Assembly: GCA_903970405.1 (NCBI GenBank)
Contig: CAJCIT010000183.1
Coordinates: 1 to 33,186 of the forward strand
Source: Acidobacteriaceae bacterium
Lineage (GTDB): Bacteria; Acidobacteriota; Terriglobia; Bryobacterales; Bryobacteraceae
Length of the DNA stretch: 33,186 bases
Direction: 5' to 3'
The notes beneath the pieces were generated by a model. That model was not told the DNA's origin. It saw only the letters and a list, made by a program, of their open reading frames with translations, and did no database searches. The translations under genes were made by a program, and so were the position numbers. Every line of letters begins with the position of its first letter. The first letter of the stretch is position 1. This document shows, piece by piece, positions 7,764 to 15,474 of this stretch.

Positions 7764-9416
7764 CTATTTCACCGTCTTTAAGCGATCCTCCAGAAAAGCT
7801 TTGTTTTCCGGCGAGATGATCGGTGACGCTTGGGCGGCGCGATACTCCTTAACAGCCAATTCATGGTTTGACTCAGCTTGGGCAAGCTCGCCTTTTAGAA
7901 TGTGGGCATAGGCGTGGTTCGGATCCAGCGCGATCGACTGATCGAGATCCTGCTTGGCCAAATCGACCTTTGACAGGGCTTTGTAAGCCTCGGCCCGGCG
8001 CCAGTAGAGTTCGGCGCTGTTGGGATCGATTTCAAGAGCAGCGGAAAATTGCTTCGCTGCGGCCAAGTAATCTTTGCGCTCGGCGGCGGCAATGCCTTCC
8101 CGATAAGCAGGAATACGCTCCGCCAGGAGGGCAGCGCGGGGAGGGGGCACGGGCGTAAAGGGAGACCCGTTGGAGGACGGGTTTGTCGATCCAGCCTGTT
8201 CGACGGCCTTGCTGCCGCCAAAGTTCAGAAAGGTTATACCAGCGACAATGAGAAGCCCAGCGGCACTGGCGCCGGCCATAACAGGCGGGGTGAGCCAGTT
8301 CCTCCTAGCGTTCGGTCTAAGGTCATCCTGTTTGCGGCTCGCTCGTACCTGCGGCGGGGACGGGACAGGCGTGGGCGGAACGTGCATCAGCGGCGGGTCA
8401 GGAGCCCACGGTGGAATAACCGACTGAATTCGCGATGCCGGCCAGGCGAAGGTTGTTGTGGACAGCGGTAGTGAGGTGAGCGCGTAGGGAGCAGGGGCGG
8501 CGCCCGCTTCCGAGGGTGCAGTCGCCATGGTGACCAGATGGCTCGATCCCATCCCAACGTCGTCATAGCGAACCTCAAGGTTGAGCACCAGTCGCCCCGC
8601 TTTCTTGGGAGTGAAAAGGAACACGCAGACCGCTGAATCGCCATCGGGCGAGACGCGGAGTTTCTTGGTGCGGACGGGTGGGTCGCAACCCGGCGACTCA
8701 AGCTTGAGTTCGAGAGCGGCCGGGAGAACCTTGCCGGTTGGGTCGACCTTGAGCTCAAGTTCAAAGGTGCTTGAGCGCACATCCTCGGGTTTAGCATTGA
8801 AGGACGTTTCCACTGCAAGCACAGCTTTGAGCCCCGCGCTGTTCAAGAGACGAATCATGGTTACTACTTCTGCTGGCTCCTCGATAAGGACGAAAGTGGC
8901 AACGGCGGCGTCAAGCACGCGGCTGACGGTTACTGTAGACGCGGGCAGCCCGGGCGAGGCGGGTTCACTGGCAAGGCGCTTGGCATAGATGACTTCGCGA
9001 AGATGAGTAGCAATATCGGTAAAGGCTTCGTCCCGGTTGGGCCAGAGAGTGACCGCTCTGGCATCGGTGGGCAGAGCTTGCAATTGGGCGATAGGCAGAT
9101 CCCGCCATTCGACGGGGCGCAACATGATTGGAATAACGAGGACTCCCGCCTGAATTCGCTTAAGCGCGAAAGGCACTTCAATAGTGAAGCAGTAATTGGA
9201 CGCGATAAAGTCGGCGCTGATCAGCAGAAGGATGATGCCGGCGCGCTCCATGGCGGCCTGGATTTCGGGCGCCCATTGTGATCCGGGCTCAATCTTGCGG
9301 TCGTACCAGCCGCGGATCAGTTGGGCTCGTTCGAGTGCGGCGAGGTGTTTCCTAAGCTCGCCCAACAGCGGCTCATCGGTATGCGCATAGGAGTAGAAAA
9401 CTTCCGGCGCTGTCAT
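7764..9416 (-). CDS. TIR-domain protein with transmembrane segment and C-terminal TPR repeats
   Basis: A 550-residue multidomain protein. Residues 4-145 form a TIR domain: it opens with FYSYAHTDE, has WYDRKIEPG near 37-45, and SADFIASNYCFTIE at 67-80, where Glu80 sits at the position of the catalytic glutamate of NAD-consuming TIR enzymes. Residues 160-300 look like a helical piece followed by a beta-rich domain. A proline-rich linker (about 305-360) leads to one membrane segment at about 379-399, and then TPR repeats at about 436-535. By the positive-inside rule the TIR part would be cytoplasmic and the TPRs periplasmic. It may be a membrane-bound signalling or defence protein. It is 47 bp from the SDR gene and divergent from the aldolase gene; no known defence partner is adjacent. 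Confidence 0.88.
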   Translation of the reverse strand: MTAPEVFYSYAHTDEPLLGELRKHLAALERAQLIRGWYDRKIEPGSQWAPEIQAAMERAGIILLLISADFIASNYCFTIEVPFALKRIQAGVLVIPIMLRPVEWRDLPIAQLQALPTDARAVTLWPNRDEAFTDIATHLREVIYAKRLASEPASPGLPASTVTVSRVLDAAVATFVLIEEPAEVVTMIRLLNSAGLKAVLAVETSFNAKPEDVRSSTFELELKVDPTGKVLPAALELKLESPGCDPPVRTKKLRVSPDGDSAVCVFLFTPKKAGRLVLNLEVRYDDVGMGSSHLVTMATAPSEAGAAPAPYALTSLPLSTTTFAWPASRIQSVIPPWAPDPPLMHVPPTPVPSPPQVRASRKQDDLRPNARRNWLTPPVMAGASAAGLLIVAGITFLNFGGSKAVEQAGSTNPSSNGSPFTPVPPPRAALLAERIPAYREGIAAAERKDYLAAAKQFSAALEIDPNSAELYWRRAEAYKALSKVDLAKQDLDQSIALDPNHAYAHILKGELAQAESNHELAVKEYRAAQASPIISPENKAFLEDRLKTVK

Positions 9417-9550
9417 TGCACAGATACACTACCACGAAAATTGTCTTTATTGGAGGGCCGCAGAGGTCTCGCTCGAGGGTGTCCGGGACCGCTACCCGCA
9501 CTCACCACGAGACCCCAGCCTCGACTAGAATGTGGTGGGGGAACGCTGAC

Positions 9551-10219
9551 ATGCATGCGCCGTGGGACTGTATCAGGGAAATCGGAATCATCCCAACCGT
9601 TCGAACCGCTGATCCGGAAAAGGGTGTACTGGCGGCGCGGGCCATTCTGGAAGGTGGAATTCCGATTGTCGAGGTTTCGCTGGCAGTGCCCGGCGGGCTC
9701 AAGACTTTGGAAGCGATGTCAACGGCGATGGGCAACGACATGCTGGTGGGAGCGGGCAGCGTGATCCGGCCTGAACTGGTGAAGGCGGCCGCCGAACGAG
9801 GCGCCCGCTTTATTGTCTCGCCGGGAATGTCGCTTCAGATCTTGGAACTTGGCCGGCAATTGGACATCCTGGTTCTGACGGGCGGATTGACCCCCACCGA
9901 AGTTCAAACTGCCTTTGTGAATGGAGTCAATAAGGTGAAGCTCTTCCCCTGCGACGTAGACGCGGGCCCCAGGCTGGTGAGGGCGCTAAGAGCCGAGTAT
10001 CCGGAGGTGGAATTCATTTGTTCGGGCGGTGTTCAACTCGACACGTGCGCTGACTATATTCATTCGGGGGCGGTTGCGATTGGCGTCGGCGCCGGGATAG
10101 CCGATTCGAAATCGATTGCCAAAGGCGAGCAGAAGTTGTTTACTTTACGGGCACGCCGCTTTCGCGAAACCGTGAAGCACGCCCAAGCGCGGTGGGCGCT
10201 CTCACAAAGTTCAGCGTAA
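9551..10219 (+). CDS. eda: KDPG/KHG aldolase family protein (2-keto-3-deoxy-6-phosphogluconate / 4-hydroxy-2-oxoglutarate aldolase)
   Basis: A 222-residue class I aldolase of the Eda family, which cleaves KDPG to pyruvate and glyceraldehyde 3-phosphate, or related 2-keto sugar acids. Catalytic Glu41 (in VEVSLAVPGG) and the Schiff-base Lys130 (in VKLFPCD) are in place, as are GAGSV, the pyruvate-site region at 67-71, and CSGGV. The Arg usually found four residues after the Glu is Ala45 here, so substrate preference may differ from E. coli KDPG aldolase. The ATG at 9551 is chosen because GGGGG lies nine bases before it and the length fits the family; the frame stays open to 9416 upstream, but those residues do not fit. 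No dehydratase or sugar kinase is adjacent. Confidence 0.88.
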   Translation: MHAPWDCIREIGIIPTVRTADPEKGVLAARAILEGGIPIVEVSLAVPGGLKTLEAMSTAMGNDMLVGAGSVIRPELVKAAAERGARFIVSPGMSLQILELGRQLDILVLTGGLTPTEVQTAFVNGVNKVKLFPCDVDAGPRLVRALRAEYPEVEFICSGGVQLDTCADYIHSGAVAIGVGAGIADSKSIAKGEQKLFTLRARRFRETVKHAQARWALSQSSA

Positions 10220-10232
10220 CTCGACTTTCGCC

Positions 10233-10260
10233 TTGTATTCGCCGCTGAAGTGATGATACT
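10233..10260 (+). promoter_or_regulatory. Candidate sigma-70 promoter for the DinB-family gene
   Basis: TTGTAT (10233-10238), a 16-base spacer, then GATACT (10255-10260); each hexamer matches consensus at four of six positions. It lies between the aldolase stop and the DinB-family start. Weak evidence, by eye only. Confidence 0.3.
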
Positions 10261-10281
10261 CTACCTGTGCCGAATCTCGGT

Positions 10282-10287
10282 AAGGAG
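10282..10287 (+). promoter_or_regulatory. Ribosome binding site fixing the DinB-family start
   Basis: AAGGAG nine bases before the ATG at 10297. It decides that ATG over the in-frame GTG at 10267, which lies upstream of this site. Confidence 0.75.
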
Positions 10288-10296
10288 AGCTACACC

Positions 10297-10803
10297 ATGA
10301 CACTCAGTGAACGACTGCTGCCTGAATTCGAGGCTGAAATGGCCAACACGCGAAAGATGTTGGCGGTGGTGCCGGAAGGGAAAAATGACTGGCAGCCTCA
10401 TGCCAAGTCCATGACTTTAGGGCGGCTGGCGAGCCACGTGGCGGAATTGCCGGGCTGGGGAAAAACCACGCTCGAAATGGATGAATTTCACATGTCCGGC
10501 AAGGACTACAGGCCGACCATCGCGGCCTCTACCGCGGACCTGTTGGCGATACTTGACAAGAACGTCAGCGCGACACGCGCGCTGCTGGCCGCGGCGTCCG
10601 ATGAGAAGCTGCAGAGCGGCTGGTCCATGACCTATGATGGGAAACCGGTGATGAACGGAACGAAGTTTGAGATTTTCCGGGGGACGGTGATCAACCATAT
10701 GATTCACCATCGCGGGCAGTTGAGCGTCTACTTGCGGCTGCTGGAAGTCGAGATTCCCGGGATGTATGGCCCGTCCGCCGACGAGATGAAGTACTGGGTA
10801 TAA
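10297..10803 (+). CDS. DinB-family (YfiT-like) putative metal-dependent protein
   Basis: A 168-residue four-helix-bundle protein of the DinB/YfiT group. The three metal-binding histidines of the family are His47 (in ASHVAELPGW), His134 and His138 (in INHMIHHRGQ), and the HHRGQL signature is clear. Such proteins bind a divalent metal; some act as thiol-dependent S-transferases, but for most the reaction is unknown. It follows the aldolase by 77 bp on the same strand, with its own ribosome binding site and a possible promoter. Nothing in the neighbourhood points to a substrate. Confidence 0.88.
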   Translation: MTLSERLLPEFEAEMANTRKMLAVVPEGKNDWQPHAKSMTLGRLASHVAELPGWGKTTLEMDEFHMSGKDYRPTIAASTADLLAILDKNVSATRALLAAASDEKLQSGWSMTYDGKPVMNGTKFEIFRGTVINHMIHHRGQLSVYLRLLEVEIPGMYGPSADEMKYWV

Positions 10804-10844
10804 GCCAGGATTATGGGGGCAGGTTGCCCAACCAGGACCGGGAC

Positions 10845-12437
10845 CTACGCAAACGTGACGCGGTGAATGTAACGGATCGCCTTGTTCTCAAACAGTTGCT
10901 TCACCACCGAGTCGGGGACGGGCTGGTCGATTTCAACGATCGAAATGGCGGTCAGCGGGTGCCCCGGCTTCTGATGAGTGGCCAACTCCTGCCGCCCCAA
11001 GGCGAAGTTTGCGATGTTAATGCCGTTCTTGCCAAGCACGGTGCCGACGAAACCGATGACGCCGGGGACGTCATCGTTGCGCGAGTACATCAAATGACCG
11101 GTAAGGGTGGCCTCGCAGGCGATGCCTTCCACTTGCGTGAGGCGCGGGCGATTGAGAATCACGGCGCCTTCCGCCGACACAATGCCGGAATCGGTTTCGA
11201 TTTCGATCCGAATGGATTCCGTATAGCTGGACCGCGCCTCGCGGCGCTCCACTACGGTAAAGCCTCGCCGCGACGCAATCTGCATCGCATTGACGACGTT
11301 CGCTTTCTGCTCCAGAGACCGGCTCAGAACGCCGGCAATGCCAGCATTGCGTAGCAACTGGGTGTTGTTTTCGCCAAGCTTCGCCGAGTAAATGATGCGA
11401 ATGGTGTGCGGGTTGCCGACGGCAATGTGACTGAGAAAGAAGCCGAGCTTTTCGGCAAGATCGGCCCATGGACCCAAAGTCCGGAACTGTTCGGCCGACA
11501 TGGCAGGCATGTTCACCGCGTTAAGCGCTACGCCGCCGTTCAAATACTGCACGACCTGTTCGACAATCCGGACGCCGACGATTTCCTGCGCCTCTTCGGT
11601 GGAGCCCGCGATGTGCGGCGTGGCGACGACCCCGGGAATCTGAAAGAGGGGCGCCTCGCCGGGAGGCTCTTTTTCGAAAACATCCAGAGCGGCGCCGGCC
11701 AAATGGCCGCTGGTGAGCGCTGCCAGCAGGTCCTTCTCATGAACAAGCTCGCCGCGAGCGCAGTTGACGATGCGCGCGCCGGGCTTCATCTGAGCGAACG
11801 CCGCGGCGTTCAGCATGTGCTCCGTTTCAGGCGTCAGCCCGACGTGGACGGTGATGAAATCGCTCCGGCGATAAAGGTCGGCGAGAGTGACCAGCGAGAT
11901 GCCAAGATCCGAGGCGGCTTGCGAGCTGACGTAGGGATCATGCCCAACGATCGACATCTCAAATGCCTTCGCGCGGCGTACCACTTCGCGGCCGATACTC
12001 CCCAGCCCCACCACCCCGAGGGTCTTCCCGCGTAACTCGTTACCGAGGAACTTCTTCTTTTCCCACTTACCGGATTTGGTGGAAGCGCTGGCGTCCGGAA
12101 TGGAACGCGCCATGGAGAGCATCAGCGCCAGCGTATGTTCGGCCACCGAGATGGCGTTGCCGCCCGGCGTGTTCATCACCAGCACGCCGGCCGAAGTGGC
12201 GGCGTCCAGATCGACGTTATCGACGCCGACCCCGGCGCGGCCCACTACTTTGAGGCGCGGGGCTTTCTCGAGAACCTGCTTGGTCACCTTTACCGCGCTG
12301 CGAACAAAGAGCGCGTCGGCATCGGCGAGATCGGCCTCGTATGTCTTCGGATCGGCGATGACAATATTCCAGCCGGGCTGAGCCCGCAGGAGTTCCACGC
12401 CCGCCGGGGCCAGCGGTTCTGCAACTAAGATCTTCAT
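10845..12437 (-). CDS. serA: D-3-phosphoglycerate dehydrogenase
   Basis: A 530-residue long-type SerA that oxidises 3-phosphoglycerate to 3-phosphohydroxypyruvate with NAD, the first step of serine synthesis. The NAD Rossmann motif GLGSIG is at about 144-149. Catalytic residues visible are Arg228 (NCARGE), Glu257 (DVFEKEP) and His275 (TPHIAGST). After the catalytic half comes an intervening ASB-type domain (about 315-450) and a C-terminal ACT domain (about 455-530: DVPGVIGFVGTVLGKNGINIANF), which usually mediates feedback control by serine. It starts 12 bp after the class V aminotransferase gene, so the two are probably co-transcribed. Length and domain order match the Bacillus/Mycobacterium type. 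Confidence 0.96.
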   Translation of the reverse strand: MKILVAEPLAPAGVELLRAQPGWNIVIADPKTYEADLADADALFVRSAVKVTKQVLEKAPRLKVVGRAGVGVDNVDLDAATSAGVLVMNTPGGNAISVAEHTLALMLSMARSIPDASASTKSGKWEKKKFLGNELRGKTLGVVGLGSIGREVVRRAKAFEMSIVGHDPYVSSQAASDLGISLVTLADLYRRSDFITVHVGLTPETEHMLNAAAFAQMKPGARIVNCARGELVHEKDLLAALTSGHLAGAALDVFEKEPPGEAPLFQIPGVVATPHIAGSTEEAQEIVGVRIVEQVVQYLNGGVALNAVNMPAMSAEQFRTLGPWADLAEKLGFFLSHIAVGNPHTIRIIYSAKLGENNTQLLRNAGIAGVLSRSLEQKANVVNAMQIASRRGFTVVERREARSSYTESIRIEIETDSGIVSAEGAVILNRPRLTQVEGIACEATLTGHLMYSRNDDVPGVIGFVGTVLGKNGINIANFALGRQELATHQKPGHPLTAISIVEIDQPVPDSVVKQLFENKAIRYIHRVTFA

Positions 12438-12449
12438 GATGATTGTGAA

Positions 12450-13628
12450 CTAACGATTTGTGCCCGCCAGCACGGCCTGCGGCATGGCAACCTCGGCATA
12501 CACGTTCTGTACGGCCGCAACGCCGGAACCGAACTTCACGGGATAGCCGTTCGCGGTGAGAATGAGTTCGAGTTCGGCGATCAGGGCAAAGAGATCGTGG
12601 AAATCGAAGTAGCCGAGATGGGCGATGCGGAAAATTTCGCCCTTCATCGAGCCTTGGCCGTTGGTGATGATGGCGTTAAAGCGGTTGCGGAACTCCTTCA
12701 CAATGACGCCGGAATCCATGCCGGCGGGCGGCCGGACGGCGGTGACGGAAGAACCGGGGGAACTGGAGAAGATGACAAGGCCGAGTTCAGTGACCGCCGC
12801 GCGGGTTGCGCGCGCCAGAATTTCAGCATTCGCCACCAGCTTGTCCATGCCGAGATTCTTGATGTATTTCAACGCTTCGCCCAGCGCCAACAGAAGCGCC
12901 GTATTGGGCGTCCAAGCCGATTCGCCATTCACCGCGTTCTTCTTCTCCTTCTTCAGGTCAAAGTAAAAGCGGGGGGCGGTGGAGGTTTCGGCCAAGGCCC
13001 AGGCTTTCGGGCTGATGGCGACGAATGCAAGGCCGGGCGGAATCATGAAGGCCTTCTGCGATCCGCCGACGATGATATCCAGACCCCATCCATCGATATC
13101 CAGAGGCATGGTGCCGATTCCGGTGATGGCGTCCACCACGAATATCGCCTTGGTCTTTTTGACGATTTCGCCCATCGCCTTCACATCGTGGGCGGCGCCG
13201 GTGGAGGTCTCCGAAGCCTGCACAAAAACGCCTTTGAGGTTGGGGTTCGCCGCCAGCGCCGCTTCGACGGCGGCCGGCGCCACCACATCGCCATAACGTG
13301 CCTTGAGGACGGTGGCTTTCATCCCCCAGGCCTTCATGATTTCCACCCAGCGCTCGCCGAATTTCCCGGCGCAGCAGACCAGCGTTTCGTCGCCGGGAGA
13401 GAAAAAGTTCTGCGTGGCTGCTTCCAAGCCTCCCGACCCGGAGGCGACCAGGGTCAGCACGTCATTCGATGTCCCAAGAACCTCCTTCAAATCGGCCAGG
13501 ACCTGGCGGTATAGATTGCGAAAATCCTCGGTTCGGTGGTGAATGTCCGAGCCCATCATCGCGTGGAGCGCCGCGGGCAAAAGAGGGGTGGGGCCGGGAG
13601 TCAGAAGTCGTTGTTTTTTGATGTACAT
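12450..13628 (-). CDS. Class V aminotransferase (alanine-glyoxylate / serine-pyruvate family), possible phosphoserine aminotransferase
   Basis: A 392-residue PLP enzyme of the alanine-glyoxylate/serine-pyruvate aminotransferase group. LLTPGPTPL opens the protein; Asp166 (VVDAITG) would bind the pyridine nitrogen, and Lys192 (GGSQKAFMIPPG) would carry PLP. The frame is open to 13961, but homology starts at the ATG at 13628. By family it would move an amino group between alanine, serine or a related donor and glyoxylate or pyruvate. Directly upstream of serA, with 12 bp between them, it more likely aminates 3-phosphohydroxypyruvate in serine synthesis, as proposed for similar serA-linked class V enzymes. 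That assignment is inferred from gene order; no canonical serC is in the window. Confidence 0.9.
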   Translation of the reverse strand: MYIKKQRLLTPGPTPLLPAALHAMMGSDIHHRTEDFRNLYRQVLADLKEVLGTSNDVLTLVASGSGGLEAATQNFFSPGDETLVCCAGKFGERWVEIMKAWGMKATVLKARYGDVVAPAAVEAALAANPNLKGVFVQASETSTGAAHDVKAMGEIVKKTKAIFVVDAITGIGTMPLDIDGWGLDIIVGGSQKAFMIPPGLAFVAISPKAWALAETSTAPRFYFDLKKEKKNAVNGESAWTPNTALLLALGEALKYIKNLGMDKLVANAEILARATRAAVTELGLVIFSSSPGSSVTAVRPPAGMDSGVIVKEFRNRFNAIITNGQGSMKGEIFRIAHLGYFDFHDLFALIAELELILTANGYPVKFGSGVAAVQNVYAEVAMPQAVLAGTNR

Positions 13629-13656
13629 ACGGTAAGGAATAGTCGGGCACGGGAAC

Positions 13657-13695
13657 AGCCGAGATGACTCTCGGCTCAGCAGGCTGACAGCCTGC
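13657..13695. repeat. Two adjacent palindromes, REP-like
   Basis: First hairpin: AGCCGAGA (13657-13664), loop TGAC, TCTCGGCT (13669-13676), 8 bp perfect. Second: GCAGGCTG (13679-13686), A, CAGCCTGC (13688-13695). The second reads GCAGGCTGACAGCCTGCGCC and resembles the palindrome at 15344-15366. They follow the end of the polytopic membrane protein gene, so they may also stop or slow transcription before the aminotransferase gene. Confidence 0.6.
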
Positions 13696-13758
13696 GCCAC
13701 AGCTGCCACTAGAACCGAGATTGACTCCCTAGGATAACAAAGGGCAGCCCACCCGCCG

Positions 13759-15306
13759 TTAGTGCCCCGGCGCGGCGTCTGGTGGCGAAGACGCCACGGC
13801 AGGTGGCTCCAGGGCCAGCCCGGTATCTCCGCCGGTAACAGCGTTATCCGGTTCTCGCAAGAGGGCCCTGGCCGGGCGGATGACCAGAGCCCCGACGGCC
13901 AGCGGAAAGAGCCACGCCAACGGCATCTCAAATCGCGGCGTCGCCTGAAAGGTGATGACAACGGCTAGACCCAGGAAAATCGCGCTATACGCCACAAGCA
14001 GGATAAACTGCGGTTTCCGCCAGGCGCCCGTGGCAAGCACCGCAATGGCGTAGAGAGGCGGAAACGCGATCAGGAACATGTACCAGGGCCACGACGCGAA
14101 GTGCCACCAAACCACGGGACCGGCCGGGGGCTGGCGCGTACCGTAAAAGCCGAATTTGGCGAGGAGTTCCTGGGTGCCTCGATCGATCGGCCAATCCAGG
14201 TACTCGTCATATTTCACGGCGGATAACAGATTCTGACGGTCGAAGTATAGGCCAACGTTGACCCAAATCAGCTTCGCCATCGCCAACGGGCGATGCCTGA
14301 TCGCCGACAAGGCAACATAGCGGGCAATTTGACCCGCAAAAATTCGATCTTCGCGGCGGCCTCCCGGAGCAAGCTCCCGAATCAGCGTCTGAACCAACCC
14401 CCCGGCCATAAACATCTGCGCGGCGCGATTTTTTGGATCCTTGATGTCGAGCGTGACTTTGTCTAGCACTCGTTGGCCCATCTCGCGATCCGGAAAATCG
14501 CCGGCGCGGAGGATGGGCGTCACGTCGCAGAGCAGGAAAAACCCGTCATCCTGGATGTAGGCGGGTGGACCGTTCGATATCTCCCCATACCAGGCCTTGT
14601 ATAAGTTCAGGTCCAGAATAGTAATACCTGCCGAGAGGGCGAAATGTGCCGCAATGAGAATCACGGCAGCCACAGGATCGAATCCCGATGGGGCTTTGCG
14701 GTTCGAAAGATATCGATACAGGCGGCGGGCGCGCCTGGACATGAACGGGACAGCAAAGGCCGTGAAAAGAATACAGGGAAGAAACGCCACTCTAAAACTG
14801 ACGGCGGCTACGGCCGGCAAAGGCATGAGCAGCAAAGACAGGACGTCTCCGCGTTTCAGATAGCGGAAGGCCAGCGTCGCGTAAACCGCGAAGCAGAACA
14901 GAGCTGGAGGCTCCGACAACACAAAGCGCTCAGCCATCAGTTGGATGGGCTCAACCGCGCACAGGACGCCGGCCAAGCCGGCCAGCCACACCGGCGCCGA
15001 TAAGTAGCGGCGCAAAACGATAACCACACAAAGAGCTGCCCCGGTCATAAGGCACGTCTGGCTCCAGATGAGATTCCTGAGACTCTGACTAGCCCCCGTA
15101 ACAATGCCGATGAAAGCGCCATACGTATAACTACGCTGATCGGGAACCCAGTCATACAACGCGGTATATAAGTAGGAAGCGGAATCGCCCAGGAAGACAC
15201 GGGGTTTGGGATCGATTGCCAACAGGGCCGCCTTAATCGAAATGACAAGTAAGAACACATGCCAAAGACGCAGGCCCTTCAATAACCTGGCAAGGACGGC
15301 AACCAT
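13759..15306 (-). CDS. Polytopic membrane protein, GT-C glycosyltransferase-like
   Basis: A 515-residue integral membrane protein with roughly 9-11 hydrophobic segments. After the first segment, Asp41 lies in a periplasmic loop (FLGDSASY), the position where GT-C enzymes that use polyprenyl-phosphate sugars keep a catalytic acid. ERFVLSEPP in a later loop recalls the second conserved acidic loop of ArnT/PMT-like enzymes. A soluble stretch lies at about 250-340, between membrane parts, and the C-terminal tail is Pro/Ala-rich. A role in building or transferring a surface glycan is likely given the similar genes upstream, but the exact family is not certain. It begins 168 bp after the large secreted protein gene. 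Confidence 0.72.
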   Translation of the reverse strand: MVAVLARLLKGLRLWHVFLLVISIKAALLAIDPKPRVFLGDSASYLYTALYDWVPDQRSYTYGAFIGIVTGASQSLRNLIWSQTCLMTGAALCVVIVLRRYLSAPVWLAGLAGVLCAVEPIQLMAERFVLSEPPALFCFAVYATLAFRYLKRGDVLSLLLMPLPAVAAVSFRVAFLPCILFTAFAVPFMSRRARRLYRYLSNRKAPSGFDPVAAVILIAAHFALSAGITILDLNLYKAWYGEISNGPPAYIQDDGFFLLCDVTPILRAGDFPDREMGQRVLDKVTLDIKDPKNRAAQMFMAGGLVQTLIRELAPGGRREDRIFAGQIARYVALSAIRHRPLAMAKLIWVNVGLYFDRQNLLSAVKYDEYLDWPIDRGTQELLAKFGFYGTRQPPAGPVVWWHFASWPWYMFLIAFPPLYAIAVLATGAWRKPQFILLVAYSAIFLGLAVVITFQATPRFEMPLAWLFPLAVGALVIRPARALLREPDNAVTGGDTGLALEPPAVASSPPDAAPGH

Positions 15307-15343
15307 AAGCCAGTTTGAAGGATAGCACCGGAGATCGCCCCTT

Positions 15344-15366
15344 GGCGCGGGCTGAAAGCCCGCGCC
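15344..15366. repeat. Perfect GC-rich palindrome, REP-like
   Basis: GGCGCGGGCT (15344-15353), loop GAA, AGCCCGCGCC (15357-15366): a 10-bp perfect stem. It lies in the 168-bp gap between the large secreted protein gene and the membrane protein gene and shares the GGCTGA-AGCC core with the palindrome at 13679. It may double as a terminator on the minus strand. The rest of the gap shows nothing recognisable. Confidence 0.65.
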
Positions 15367-15474
15367 ACGCGTAAAAGGGCGGGCCTTGTAAAGCGATCAG
15401 GGGCCCGGTAAGCCACCGGCCAGCGTCACGCGTATGTTACACAGTCCTATGCTGTCATCGGATTAGGGGGCTAG

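Noticed and set aside
9465..9514. Inverted repeat GGTCTCG ... CGAGACC in the gap between the TIR and aldolase genes
   Set aside because: Only 7-bp arms with 36 bases between them. It could be an operator but is within what chance allows; no second copy was seen.
11406..12035. 209-codon open frame on the plus strand
   Set aside because: Antisense to serA, with no family likeness.
12597..13514. 305-codon open frame on the plus strand
   Set aside because: Antisense to the class V aminotransferase, whose PLP lysine and other motifs are clear; no domain is visible in the antisense product.
13629..13961. N-terminal extension of the aminotransferase frame
   Set aside because: The extra 111 residues have no enzyme likeness, overlap the end of the membrane protein gene and run through two palindromes; the ATG at 13628 starts the conserved part.
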